Shown in pieces: positions 1 through 7,914 of a stretch of DNA of 64,000 nt. Source of the DNA: Desulfobulbus alkaliphilus (lineage in GTDB: Bacteria > Desulfobacterota > Desulfobulbia > Desulfobulbales > Desulfobulbaceae); NCBI RefSeq assembly GCF_016918545.1, contig NZ_JAFFQC010000005.1, forward strand, positions 1 to 64,000. The letters run 5' to 3'. The notes under the pieces were generated by a model. The model made no database searches and had not been told where the DNA came from. It was given only the letters and a program-made list of their open reading frames with translations. Within the stretch, counting starts at the first letter, position 1; each line of letters starts with the position of its first letter. A program made the translations under genes and the position numbers.

Positions 1-374
1 ATAATAAGGCTCATGTTTATATAGGAGAAAAAGATATATATATACATGGATTTTTTTTCCCAATCGGTAGATTCGGAAACAGGATGGAATCCCTAGAGTA
101 CTCCGATCAGCCTGTTCCACATATACTGTTGATTTATTCCGCAATCCAAAGCAGTGGGCGTGGTCTTCCTTTATACCGGAGAGAGTATAGTCTGCGCATT
201 CCCATTCCACTTGATAAACAACAAACAGGGCATGAGATGGCAATACGCCTGAATCATGTGTTTACGCGTGATAAGCGGGCTACTGTTCGTCCCCTTTCAG
301 AGCATCGTGAGGTATTTCGCCCACGTCGTTCCCGGAAGGAGGATCTTCGAAAAATTGAAAGGTGGTTGAGTTAA
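1..374 (+). CDS. C-terminal part of a membrane-associated protein, cut by window edge
   Basis: The reading frame is open from base 3 and runs off the left edge, so only the last 124 residues are seen. It aligns by eye with the C-terminus of the membrane protein at 11387-12703: VYIGEKDIYIHG here matches IFIGAQGIYLNG there, and PVPHILLIYS matches PLPHILLSYS. The common part is a soluble domain that follows the membrane helices in the paralogue. This copy has a longer, Arg-rich C-terminal extension (RPRRSRKEDLRKIERWLS) that the paralogue lacks. Its function is unknown. An internal ATG at 84 exists, but the homology upstream of it shows that it is not the start. Confidence 0.7.
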   Translation, partial: NKAHVYIGEKDIYIHGFFFPIGRFGNRMESLEYSDQPVPHILLIYSAIQSSGRGLPLYRREYSLRIPIPLDKQQTGHEMAIRLNHVFTRDKRATVRPLSEHREVFRPRRSRKEDLRKIERWLS

Positions 375-457
375 CCCAAGAGCTTGTTTTCAATATTTTT
401 TTGTGTTGTGTCGGGCAGACGTCCCCCATGCTGTCTTAGAGCCATAGGAGGCCATGG

Positions 458-1804
458 ATGCATCATCCTGAAGACCGAATTGCCAATCGATCCTTGAACA
501 GGCGTGATTTTTTGTGGCTTGCCGCGGTTTCCACAGCCGGATTGGCCAGCGGATGCGCCATAAATCCGGTTACTGGTCAGAATCAATTGATGTTGCTGAC
601 CGAGCAGGGCGAGATCGCCATTGACAGAGAGCACGCACCGCACCAGTTTTCCGCGGATTATGGAGCTGTCCAAGATCCTGCTCTGAACAACTATGTTTCC
701 TCGGTGGGACACAGCATGGTGGGCGTTACCCATCGACCGCACATGCCCTACTCGTTTCGGTGTGTGAATGCCAGCTACGTGAATGCTTATGTTTTTCCCG
801 GCGGCAGCGTTGGTGTCACCCGGGGAATTATGCTGGAAATGCAGAACGAGGCTGAACTGGGGGCCTTGCTTGGCCACGAACTGGCCCATGTCAGCGCCCG
901 ACATACGGCGGCACGCACATCCAAAGTTATCATGTCCGAACTCATCCTCGTGGGAACAGTCCTGGCTCTTTCCTCCCGGAACGAAGACTGGGGTGTTCTT
1001 GCCGCCGGTCTCGGGGCCGTCACAGCGGGAGCGCTTCTGGCCCGCTATAGCCGGGCCGACGAGCGTCAAGCTGATCAACTGGGTGTGGAGTACATGACCA
1101 GATCCGGGTACAGTCCTGACGGCATGGTCGGCCTGATGGACGTTCTGCGGCGATTACAGAAGCGCAAGCCTTCCGCCATCGAGATGATGTTCGCCACGCA
1201 TCCGATGAGCGAAGATCGTTACCGGGCCGCCTTGGTCAATGCCCAGACAACCTTCCGTTCAGACCGTCACCTGCCAATTCATCGCGAGAGGTATATGGAT
1301 CACACCGTGGGACTGCGGAACATCAAAAGCGCGATCGAGAAGATGCAGGAGAGCGAAAAACACATGGTGCAGAGGCGGTTTCTGGCGGCCGAGGGCCTTC
1401 TCAAAGACGTGCTTCAGCAGGTGCCCAGAGACTATGGCGGACTGATGCTGATGGCCAAATGCCAACTCGCCCTGGATCGTCCCAATAGGGCTGAATACTT
1501 CGCCGACAAGGCGCGAAGCGTCTACCCCCAAGAGGCCCAGGCCCACCATCTGAGCGGCATCGCTAAGCTGGGTATGAAGCGATACGGTGAGGCCCACGCC
1601 ATGTTCACCACCTACGAAAGGATGCTTCCAGGCAATCCGAATACGGTCTTTCTGATTGGTTCAAGCCTGGAAGGCATGGGACGCCGAGGACAGGCTGCCG
1701 AGCAATATCTGCGTTTTTCACGCATGGTGCACTCCGGGGAGAAGTACCAGTACGCTCAGGGTCGCCTGGTGGAGTGGGGTTATGTTGCTCCGTCTGCCCA
1801 ATGA
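458..1804 (+). CDS. M48-family zinc metalloprotease, Tat-type lipoprotein with TPR-like C-terminus
   Basis: This is a 448-residue predicted periplasmic protease of the peptidase M48 (YfgC/LoiP-like) group, whose members do outer-membrane protein quality control. The N-terminus has a Tat-like NRRDFL motif followed by a hydrophobic stretch and a lipobox ending at Cys33 (LASGC), so it is probably an exported lipoprotein. The NPVTGQNQL segment after it is typical of M48 lipoproteins. The zinc motif HELAH is at residues 140-144, and the third ligand is probably Glu202 in DERQADQLG. The second half, from about residue 290, is helical with repeated motifs resembling TPRs. The start at 458 is preceded by AGGAGG with 7-nt spacing; an out-of-frame ATG at 454 is ignored. 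All catalytic residues are present. Confidence 0.88.
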   Translation: MHHPEDRIANRSLNRRDFLWLAAVSTAGLASGCAINPVTGQNQLMLLTEQGEIAIDREHAPHQFSADYGAVQDPALNNYVSSVGHSMVGVTHRPHMPYSFRCVNASYVNAYVFPGGSVGVTRGIMLEMQNEAELGALLGHELAHVSARHTAARTSKVIMSELILVGTVLALSSRNEDWGVLAAGLGAVTAGALLARYSRADERQADQLGVEYMTRSGYSPDGMVGLMDVLRRLQKRKPSAIEMMFATHPMSEDRYRAALVNAQTTFRSDRHLPIHRERYMDHTVGLRNIKSAIEKMQESEKHMVQRRFLAAEGLLKDVLQQVPRDYGGLMLMAKCQLALDRPNRAEYFADKARSVYPQEAQAHHLSGIAKLGMKRYGEAHAMFTTYERMLPGNPNTVFLIGSSLEGMGRRGQAAEQYLRFSRMVHSGEKYQYAQGRLVEWGYVAPSAQ

Positions 1805-1854
1805 AGAGTCAATCATGCTTGTTTGCAGCGCGTTGCCTGAGATACGTATTTCAG

Positions 1855-2038
1855 CCTGGATCCGTGAGCGTTCGAGTAAAGTTGATTTTATCGAACGGAT
1901 ACGGGCAATGAAGATGGCGTGCAGGCGAACGCCCTGAAGAGCGGTTGGTGAAGGGTATGATCAGAGATTCCGCTGCAAGTATAATCTGATTGCAAGAAGA
2001 TATATCCCAAACAAGATCCAGCCGTCACGTAATCAAGG
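1855..2038 (+). repeat. Dispersed terminal-inverted-repeat element, copy A (shortened)
   Basis: The left end CCTGGATCCGTGA is at 1855-1867 and a degenerate right end (GTCACGTAATCAAGG) finishes at 2038. The conserved core (ACGGGCAATGAAGATGGCG) lies at 1898-1925. At 184 bp it is shorter than the 215-218 bp full copies because the left part, before the first hairpin, is reduced. It is intergenic between the M48 gene and the CHSA-tail protein gene. Confidence 0.8.
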
Positions 2039-2219
2039 TTTATAGAAAAGTTGGCCGTGGGAAGTGGATATGGCGTGCTTTTTCTGTTGGTTTGCTGCTG
2101 ATTGCGTCGGTGAACCGGCTGGCACGGAACAGGAGTCTCCGCAGGCGAGGGATGCCAGGCACAACTAGAATACCATGCGAGCAAGCTACTTGGTACGAGT
2201 CAAACTAAACGAGGTGAGC

Positions 2220-3890
2220 ATGATGAAAAACGTTCTTGCCCTTGGTCTGAAGCTGCTTTTGATTGGCAGCGTGCTTCTGGCCACACCGGCCCTGGCCCGC
2301 AAGGGAGACGTCCATTTCGTGGAGACAGACGTGGATTTGAACGTCGATGGCCTGGCCGTGGTGGCGTATACGGTGCAATGGCGGGTGGTGGGGGATCGGT
2401 TGCGGGGGTTTGTTTTTTCCGGAAACGACCGGCTGGTGGTGGGGCCCTTCAGCGATCGCTCCCATGCCGTGGATGACGCCGGGAACCGTTTCGGCCTGGA
2501 GATCAACCGTTTGCAGCGCGATGCGTATGAAATCCTCCTTGAGCGGGGTCAGGGGGTACATTCCGGGCATGTGACCTATCGCTTCTGGTTTTCCACCAAC
2601 TTTGCTCAGGCCGGATACGTGGAGCCGACCACGGCGGCGGATGGACGCGAGTTGGTGGTCTTCAACTGGTCGCCGGTGCAGTGGGACGAGGCAGAGCGCC
2701 AGCGCCATTATACCTTGCGGGTGCATACGCCGCATCCGCTCCCGGCCAATGTTGAGGATGTCAGGGCCTATGTCCTGGAAAACGACCTGGTCCTGACCGA
2801 GCCCTGGGTCAACGATCGCTATCGGATCGATTACCAGCGGGGCGAGCACGGGCGGCTGGTACTGCTGTTTCACCGGGATTCCCCTGGCAATCGTTACCAG
2901 ATGCAGGTCCAGATGTATCTGCCGGCCGCCTGGTTCGAACTGGATGCCAAGGACGGTGCACCATCCGGCATGGTCGGGCAGGCCGTGGATTTTTTGCACA
3001 ACCTGACCGGGATTGGCCGGCCGGAGGTGAAGGTGGACTCGCTGTTTTCCGGAACCAATGCTTTATTTATCCCCGGCGCAATTGCTCTGCTGTTGATGTT
3101 CTACCTGTTGATGGTCGGCAAGCAGCGCTCCATGGTCAAGGCCCATCGCGGGCTGGATTCCATTCGCTGGGACACGCTGGATTGGACCCCACCCAAGCTG
3201 GTGCTGGCCAACTTCCGGGTCAAAGGCAAGGTCTGCAAGGATCTTACTCCGCTTGAGGCCGCGTTTTATCTGGAAATCCCTTTTCGGCAGATTCTCAGCG
3301 CCATGTTCAATTCCCTGGTTCGGGAAGGTTATCTGGAAGTGCTGGAGGAACGGCCCACATTGCGGGCCAGAGTGGTCCGCCAGCCGGAACCACGGATGGA
3401 CATCTACGAGCAACTGTTCGTCAATGCCTTTGCCTACGACGGCCAGCTTTCCCAGCGTAAACTGGAGGAAATCATGAACATGGCCGTGCGGGCCATCCAG
3501 CAGAAGGCCTGGGACTGCGACGTGGAAGCCACCCAGGCCTTCTGGGCGAAGCGTATTGGCGAGTACGACCAGGAATCCCGGCGTGAGGCTTCCCGCCGCA
3601 ATCGCTGGCAAGACACGGAGTACAATCGCTGGTACTACTGGTATCATAACCAGCACCCCTTGTTCCGGGATCGGTATGCCTGCGAGGACAACCCCTGGCG
3701 GCACGAGGCGACCATTCCCGTGGACAGCGACCATCTCCAGCGCAGTTTCATCAACACATCGGCGGCCTTTGACATGAACGTCTGCCATGATGCCTGCCAT
3801 TCCGCATGCCATTCGGCCTGTCACTCAGCCTGCCATTCAGCCTGCCACTCCGCCTGCCATTCGGCCTGCGTCAGCGGCGGTTCGCGATGA
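2220..3890 (+). CDS. DUF2207-like membrane protein with C-terminal Cys-His-Ser-Ala repeat tail
   Basis: This is a 556-residue protein. Residues 1-22 form a signal peptide ending around ATPALA. Residues 23-270 are a beta-rich exported domain resembling DUF2207 membrane proteins. A single strong membrane helix lies at about 281-300. The rest, about 255 residues, should be cytoplasmic and contains a winged-helix-like stretch (about 320-390) and charged helices. The last 35 residues are CHDA followed by six CHSA units and a final Cys, giving eight cysteines spaced exactly four residues apart (522-550), then VSGGSR. The start is ATG 2220, with GAGG just upstream; a second ATG follows at 2223. The stop overlaps the start of a radical SAM maturase gene by 4 nt, which points to the tail as a modification substrate. 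The function of the whole protein is unknown. Confidence 0.8.
   Translation: MMKNVLALGLKLLLIGSVLLATPALARKGDVHFVETDVDLNVDGLAVVAYTVQWRVVGDRLRGFVFSGNDRLVVGPFSDRSHAVDDAGNRFGLEINRLQRDAYEILLERGQGVHSGHVTYRFWFSTNFAQAGYVEPTTAADGRELVVFNWSPVQWDEAERQRHYTLRVHTPHPLPANVEDVRAYVLENDLVLTEPWVNDRYRIDYQRGEHGRLVLLFHRDSPGNRYQMQVQMYLPAAWFELDAKDGAPSGMVGQAVDFLHNLTGIGRPEVKVDSLFSGTNALFIPGAIALLLMFYLLMVGKQRSMVKAHRGLDSIRWDTLDWTPPKLVLANFRVKGKVCKDLTPLEAAFYLEIPFRQILSAMFNSLVREGYLEVLEERPTLRARVVRQPEPRMDIYEQLFVNAFAYDGQLSQRKLEEIMNMAVRAIQQKAWDCDVEATQAFWAKRIGEYDQESRREASRRNRWQDTEYNRWYYWYHNQHPLFRDRYACEDNPWRHEATIPVDSDHLQRSFINTSAAFDMNVCHDACHSACHSACHSACHSACHSACHSACVSGGSR
3783..3869 (+). repeat. In-frame 12-bp coding repeat for the CHSA tail
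   Basis: Seven consecutive 12-bp units encode CHDA, then CHSA six times, followed by one more Cys codon. The units differ at synonymous positions (TGC/TGT, CAT/CAC, TCC/TCG/TCA, GCA/GCC). The protein repeat is therefore older than, or selected independently of, the DNA repeat. Confidence 0.95.
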
Positions 3891-5404
3891 GTCGACTATC
3901 ACGGTTGACCACATGGTTTGCTGGTTGGCGGGGCGGTACCGCTTGCCCGCGGACATTGACCGCCGTTCCTCCGGCTCTGGCCTGGGTGGATGAATTCATC
4001 GCCGATATCCGGTCCTATGTCGTGGTCCGGTTGGAGGACAATCTGCTGATTCGAATGCCCAACCAGGCCCACAAGTTGAACCCTGAAGGGGCCAGGATGC
4101 TGGACTATCTGCTCGGCGGCGGTCGGGTGGCGGATATTGTTGCCCGGATCAACGCTGGGAGCGGAAACAGCAGCCCGGACAACGATCAGCAGCTTTCACC
4201 GCCCCTGCGCGACGTCGCCCTGTTTCTGGACGCGGTCCGCCGGTGTCTTTCCGGGGAGTTGCGGGAGGATACCGTGACCTGCGCCGTGGATGTCAGGCCA
4301 CTGGAAGTCCGGTTCAGCGAGTTGCCGGTCCTCTCCGAAGTAGCGGTGACCGGCCGGTGCAACCTCCGCTGCGTGTTCTGTTATGCCGGGTGCGCCGGAA
4401 CCTGTTCCCGTGTCCCGGAGAACGTTCAGGGTCCGACCATGAGCACGGCACAGGTCAAGACCGTGCTGGAGCGGATCCGCTATCAGGCCCGGGTTCCGTC
4501 GGTCAGCTTTACCGGCGGGGAGCCGACATTGCGGGCGGATCTGCCGGAACTGGTGGCCTTTGCCTCCGGGAATCTGGGCATGCGGGTCAACCTGATCACC
4601 AACGGCACCCTGGTGTCCAGAAAATCGGCCGTCGCCTTGGTCGGAGCTGGCCTGGCCTCGGCGCAGGTGAGCATCGAGGGTCCGAATGCCATCGTTCACG
4701 ACCGGGTGACCCAGGTCGACGGGTCGTTTGAGCGATCCTGCCGGGCCGTGGCCTATTTCCGGGAAGCGGGGGTCACCGTGCACTGCAACACCACCATCAA
4801 CCGCCGTAACCTGGACGCAGTGACGGAGATGCCCGGCTTTGCCCGTAAGGAACTGGGCCTGGCGCGGTTGAGCATGAACATGGTCATCCCGGCGGGAAGC
4901 GCGAGCCGGGTGGAGGACGAAGCGGATTCGCCCCTGATCCGCTACACGGACATGGCTTCGTTGGTTCTGAGCGTCCAGCGGGCCGCGGAACAGGCGGGCA
5001 TGGAGTTCATGTGGTACTCGCCCACGCCCCTGTGCCTGTTCAACCCCATCACCGCGGAACTGGGTAATAAAGGATGCAGCGCCTGCGATGGGCTGCTTTC
5101 CGTGGACCCTCGAGGTCGGATTCTGCCTTGCTCCTCTTGCGACGACCCCATGGGCGACCTGCTTCGGGAGGATTTTCGGACCATCTGGAACCGCCCGTCC
5201 TCAACGGCCTACCGCGACAAACGTTTTGCCCACCCCTCCTGCCGGCAGTGCGACCATTTTGCCTTTTGCCATGGGGGGTGTCCGCTGTACTGGCGGCACT
5301 TCGGCTTCGGAGAGCTGGAAACGGTCAGGGGATTTCCAGCCCATCCGCCACCCTGCATCCCATCCTCCCCGTCTTCATTATCCTTATCATCAACAGAGGG
5401 GTAG
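3887..5404 (+). CDS. PqqD-like + radical SAM/SPASM maturase
   Basis: This is a 505-residue predicted cytoplasmic peptide- or protein-modifying enzyme. Residues of about 35-95 (VVVRLEDNLLIRMPN, then HKLNPEGARML) look like a PqqD/RRE peptide-recognition domain. The radical SAM cluster motif CxxxCxxC is at Cys158, Cys162 and Cys165 (CNLRCVFC), followed by FTGGEPTLR for SAM binding. The C-terminus carries a SPASM-type cysteine set (GCSACDG, then ILPCSSC, then CRQCDHFAFCHGGC) that would bind auxiliary Fe-S clusters. The start at 3887 overlaps the previous stop (ATGA). The open frame extends to 3806, but that part is only the shifted reading of the CHSA repeat. The substrate is inferred to be the CHSA tail. 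The chemistry (thioether, cyclophane, epimerisation or other) cannot be read from the sequence. Confidence 0.87.
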   Translation: MSRLSRLTTWFAGWRGGTACPRTLTAVPPALAWVDEFIADIRSYVVVRLEDNLLIRMPNQAHKLNPEGARMLDYLLGGGRVADIVARINAGSGNSSPDNDQQLSPPLRDVALFLDAVRRCLSGELREDTVTCAVDVRPLEVRFSELPVLSEVAVTGRCNLRCVFCYAGCAGTCSRVPENVQGPTMSTAQVKTVLERIRYQARVPSVSFTGGEPTLRADLPELVAFASGNLGMRVNLITNGTLVSRKSAVALVGAGLASAQVSIEGPNAIVHDRVTQVDGSFERSCRAVAYFREAGVTVHCNTTINRRNLDAVTEMPGFARKELGLARLSMNMVIPAGSASRVEDEADSPLIRYTDMASLVLSVQRAAEQAGMEFMWYSPTPLCLFNPITAELGNKGCSACDGLLSVDPRGRILPCSSCDDPMGDLLREDFRTIWNRPSSTAYRDKRFAHPSCRQCDHFAFCHGGCPLYWRHFGFGELETVRGFPAHPPPCIPSSPSSLSLSSTEG

Positions 5405-5406
5405 CC

Positions 5407-6426
5407 ATGAACTCAACCACCACCGGTCCCGGTCCGTCCGCCGATTTGTCCGCCTCGGGCTCGTTGCTCTCGTTGTCCCCGGAGGAACGCGGTATCGTCG
5501 TGTTTCATTTTTGGCCGTACATGTCCTACGGCAAGCGGCTGGCCATCTCCCTGGTACTGGTTGCCGGGGGACTTATCCTCCAGTTCCTGACCGGTTCCTT
5601 CCTGTCCGGCGTCCTGCTCCTCTTGGTGGGTTCGGTGCTGCTCTGCGTCCAGGGATACCACAACCGGGTGGAAAGCGGCCGGTTCAGCCCCGGAGCCGAT
5701 TGGGAGAACGTGGAAATCCAGCGTCTCCATGATCTTCAGGAGCTTGACCGGAAAATGCTGCGCTGGAACCGCTCCGCCATGGATATGACCAACACATTGG
5801 GGCTGGTTACCCTGGGCATTGTCGCTGCCCCAACCGTCTATGCGGTGTATTATTTTCTGGAAAACGGTGTTGCTCCATACCCCCCCGCGATGCGAATTCT
5901 GTTGTTCAACGCCTTGGTCCTGTTGGGACCACACTGGATCACCGGCACCCGTCGTATTCTGCGGCTGCCCAAAATGATGGTCAAGGTGGAGGCTCTGGAA
6001 GCCCTTTTGAACAGCGTCCGGCGGGAGATCGACGAGGATCGGGTCACGGTGATGATGCTTCTGCGGGGCGAGACGAAGATTCCGGAAGATGTCAAGCTGC
6101 GCGTCCGCTTCCCGGATGCGCCCGAGTCGTTCCTGGGCCTGTACGTTCAGGTGGTGACCAACGACGTCAAGGGAACGAGCTATCCCTATGTGTACGTGGT
6201 TCTGGTGGCCAAACAGGGCTACGGTCTTGAAGCGCTCACCGGGGGCATCGCCACGCCCAAGGGAGTGGTCAAGGAATATACGCTGGAGAACGATGTGGAG
6301 ATTCTCGTGATCCGGCAGCAGACCACCAAAAACAGTGGCTACCACACCAATTCGACCGTGGCGGCGATGATCTTCAGCACCGGATTGTCCATGGCTGAGG
6401 CTGCGACGCGATTGGAGCAGGCTTGA
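5407..6426 (+). CDS. Membrane protein of unknown function, third gene of the CHSA/radical SAM operon
   Basis: This is a 339-residue protein that I do not recognise. It has about four membrane helices, two in residues 45-90 (RLAISLVLVAGGLILQF and the stretch after it), one around 125-150 and one around 160-175. A soluble region of about 150 residues follows (KIPEDVKLRVRF to MAEAATRLEQA). It begins 2 nt after the radical SAM stop and is probably translationally coupled to it. Location suggests a role in presenting, exporting or partnering the modified tail protein. A 31-bp piece of its 3' end is repeated at 8455-8487. Confidence 0.75.
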   Translation: MNSTTTGPGPSADLSASGSLLSLSPEERGIVVFHFWPYMSYGKRLAISLVLVAGGLILQFLTGSFLSGVLLLLVGSVLLCVQGYHNRVESGRFSPGADWENVEIQRLHDLQELDRKMLRWNRSAMDMTNTLGLVTLGIVAAPTVYAVYYFLENGVAPYPPAMRILLFNALVLLGPHWITGTRRILRLPKMMVKVEALEALLNSVRREIDEDRVTVMMLLRGETKIPEDVKLRVRFPDAPESFLGLYVQVVTNDVKGTSYPYVYVVLVAKQGYGLEALTGGIATPKGVVKEYTLENDVEILVIRQQTTKNSGYHTNSTVAAMIFSTGLSMAEAATRLEQA

Positions 6427-6448
6427 CGTTGCCTCCGCGAGAGGCATC

Positions 6449-6666
6449 CCTGGATCCTTGAGCGTTCGTCCGTGCGTCAGCTTCGTTGTCCTTGGCCGTT
6501 CGATTAATGGACACTTTACCGGACGGTTACGGGCAATGAAGATGGCGTGCGGACGGTCACCCCGAAGGGCGGCTGGTGAAGACTATTATCATGGATTCCA
6601 CTGCAATAATAATGTGATTACTGAAAGATATATCCAAAATAAGAGTCCAGCCTTCACGGATTGAGG
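6449..6666 (+). repeat. Dispersed terminal-inverted-repeat element, copy B (full length)
   Basis: This is a 218-bp copy with left end CCTGGATCCTTGA and right end TTCACGGATTGAGG. The first hairpin (CCGTTCGATTAATG, then ACTTTACCGGACGG) and the conserved core are both present. The right end lies 12 nt before the ATG of the truncated propeller copy. The same junction with the same spacing occurs at 9387/9398, so the element end and the gene start were duplicated together. Confidence 0.85.
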
Positions 6667-6677
6667 CAGGTGATACA

Positions 6678-6937
6678 TGTTGATTTCTCCAAACTATCCC
6701 CTTGGCATATTTTTTGTTGCCCTGGTCGTGGTGGTCGGCTTCGTGCTGTCCCAGGGGCATTGTTTTGCTACCGACCTGCAAACCGAATCAGCCACGGATG
6801 CTCCGCGGATCATGCAGGTTTTGCCTTACCCGACGGCCGGATGGCGGTTCTGACTCCGGAAAAAGGTGGTTTATACGTTTCCGCTTCCGGCGGACGATCA
6901 TGGTGGAAGTGTGCTGAACCCCTGGAGGTGCTCGTCA
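6678..6937 (+). pseudogene. Truncated, frameshifted copy of the propeller gene 5' end
   Basis: About 260 bp closely match the first 260 bp of the BNR propeller gene at 9398, including its ATG, signal peptide and first repeat (GGLYVSASGGRSWW). A one-base deletion near 6828 (GGTTTTGCC versus GGTTTTGGCC in the intact gene) breaks the frame, and similarity stops at about 6937. It is a partial duplication and cannot make the propeller. Confidence 0.8.
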
Positions 6938-7279
6938 TGGCAACGGCTTTATGGCGGATAAATCGACATGTTGTTGGATGGCGATGGTCGTGGCGCTGAC
7001 AGCGATTGCAACGAGAATGCCGGTGAACAGGATGCCAAACAAGCCAATCAAAATGGCGCAGGTTTTCGCGACACGATCACGTGGCGTGATATCTCCATAG
7101 CCAACGGTTAATGCAGTTATGAAGGCCCAATAAAGGAGGTCCCCCCACTTTAAATGCATCCGGCGACCACTCCAAACGGCCAAACTGAAGATCATGACCA
7201 GCATGAACAGTAGAATCGGCAGGCACAGATAGACCCCTTTGGCAAAAACGTGCAGGAAGGTCATTGTGAAGTCGATCAT
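6935..7279 (-). CDS. Two-helix potassium channel
   Basis: This is a 114-residue KcsA-like pore protein. It has an outer helix (VYLCLPILLFMLVMIFSLAVW), a pore helix, the selectivity filter TVGYGD, and an inner helix (CAILIGLFGILFTGILVA). It has no cytoplasmic RCK or cyclic-nucleotide domain. The start at 7279 has AAGGAGG a short distance upstream. The frame stays open to 7522, but the added residues lack channel homology and belong to a decayed upstream gene. The start codon overlaps the stop of that outer-membrane-factor remnant. The 3' end touches the truncated propeller fragment, so one edge is a rearrangement point, but the channel itself looks complete. Confidence 0.8.
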   Translation of the reverse strand: MIDFTMTFLHVFAKGVYLCLPILLFMLVMIFSLAVWSGRRMHLKWGDLLYWAFITALTVGYGDITPRDRVAKTCAILIGLFGILFTGILVAIAVSATTIAIQQHVDLSAIKPLP

Positions 7280-7444
7280 GGATGAATGGCCTCCTTCCCG
7301 TACAGTTCTTCCGCGACCTCGCCATCGGCCATTGCAGATTGCCAATCGCCGCCCAGGTGCACCCAGGGCCCGATAAATATTGACGACATTGCGCTGACCC
7401 TGGCCCATGCTTTGCGCAAGCTCAAGGGGACGTAGTTGATCTGT
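7276..7444 (-). pseudogene. 3' remnant of an efflux outer-membrane factor gene
   Basis: In one frame the minus strand reads TDQLRPLELAQSMGQGQ then RNVVNIYRALG, and after a frame change GGDWQSAMADGEVAEEL. That combination resembles the C-terminus of RND-efflux outer-membrane factors of the NodT/TolC kind, which end with a Q-rich helix and ALGGGW. The two halves are in different frames and the rest of the gene is absent. Its stop overlaps the potassium channel start. Confidence 0.5.
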
Positions 7445-7651
7445 TGATTTTGTAATAATATCAAATATATTGATGGTTATGCACGAGCCGCACGCCTTGA
7501 TATACCCGGAGTTCTCCAGCACGTGATCGTCAGGGGAGTTGAACGAAGGAATATTTTCTTTCGTGTATACGGTGGCTTGGGCTAAGTCCGAGTTGCTCTT
7601 TTGTCCGCTGAATGCGGTGTTCGCTGTGAAAAGAGTTGCACACGCTGATGA

Positions 7652-7672
7652 GTAATACTATAAAGGTATTAC
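7652..7672. promoter_or_regulatory. Inverted repeat, probable VapB operator
   Basis: GTAATAC and GTATTAC form a perfect 7-bp inverted repeat with a 7-nt spacer, 18 nt upstream of the vapB ATG. AbrB-type antitoxins usually bind such repeats over their own promoter, so this is a likely autoregulatory site. Confidence 0.55.
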
Positions 7673-7689
7673 AAATAAGGAGGTTTCAT

Positions 7690-7914
7690 ATGCGTGTAAC
7701 TACAAAAGGCCAAGTGACAATTCCTCGAAATGTTAGGGAGATTTTGGGTATTGTCCCTGAATCAGAGGTTGAGTTTCAAGAAGACAATGGCAGATTTTAT
7801 ATTGTCAAATCGTCTAAAGGCAAACCAACAACGAAATTTACCAGGCTACGGGGAATTGCCACCGTCAAAATGTCCACAGACGAAATCATGAATCTGACAA
7901 GAGAGAAAAAATGA
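7690..7914 (+). CDS. vapB: VapB-type antitoxin, AbrB/SpoVT fold
   Basis: This is a 74-residue swapped-hairpin AbrB-type DNA-binding protein (MRVTTKGQVTIPRNVREIL) with a short toxin-binding C-terminus. The start at 7690 has AAGGAGG just upstream. The open frame continues back to 7636, but that would read through the operator repeat. Its stop overlaps the toxin start by 4 nt. Both genes are AT-rich compared with the neighbouring genes, which suggests recent acquisition. Confidence 0.85.
   Translation: MRVTTKGQVTIPRNVREILGIVPESEVEFQEDNGRFYIVKSSKGKPTTKFTRLRGIATVKMSTDEIMNLTREKK

Noticed and set aside
3783-3869. CHSACH as CX3CH-type c-heme binding sites
   Set aside because: The units overlap (each Cys would be shared), the tail is predicted cytoplasmic, and a radical SAM maturase is adjacent instead of cytochrome biogenesis genes.
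3806-3886. N-terminal extension of the radical SAM protein
   Set aside because: These codons are only the +1 reading of the CHSA repeat; the ATG at 3887 gives a normal protein and the usual ATGA overlap.
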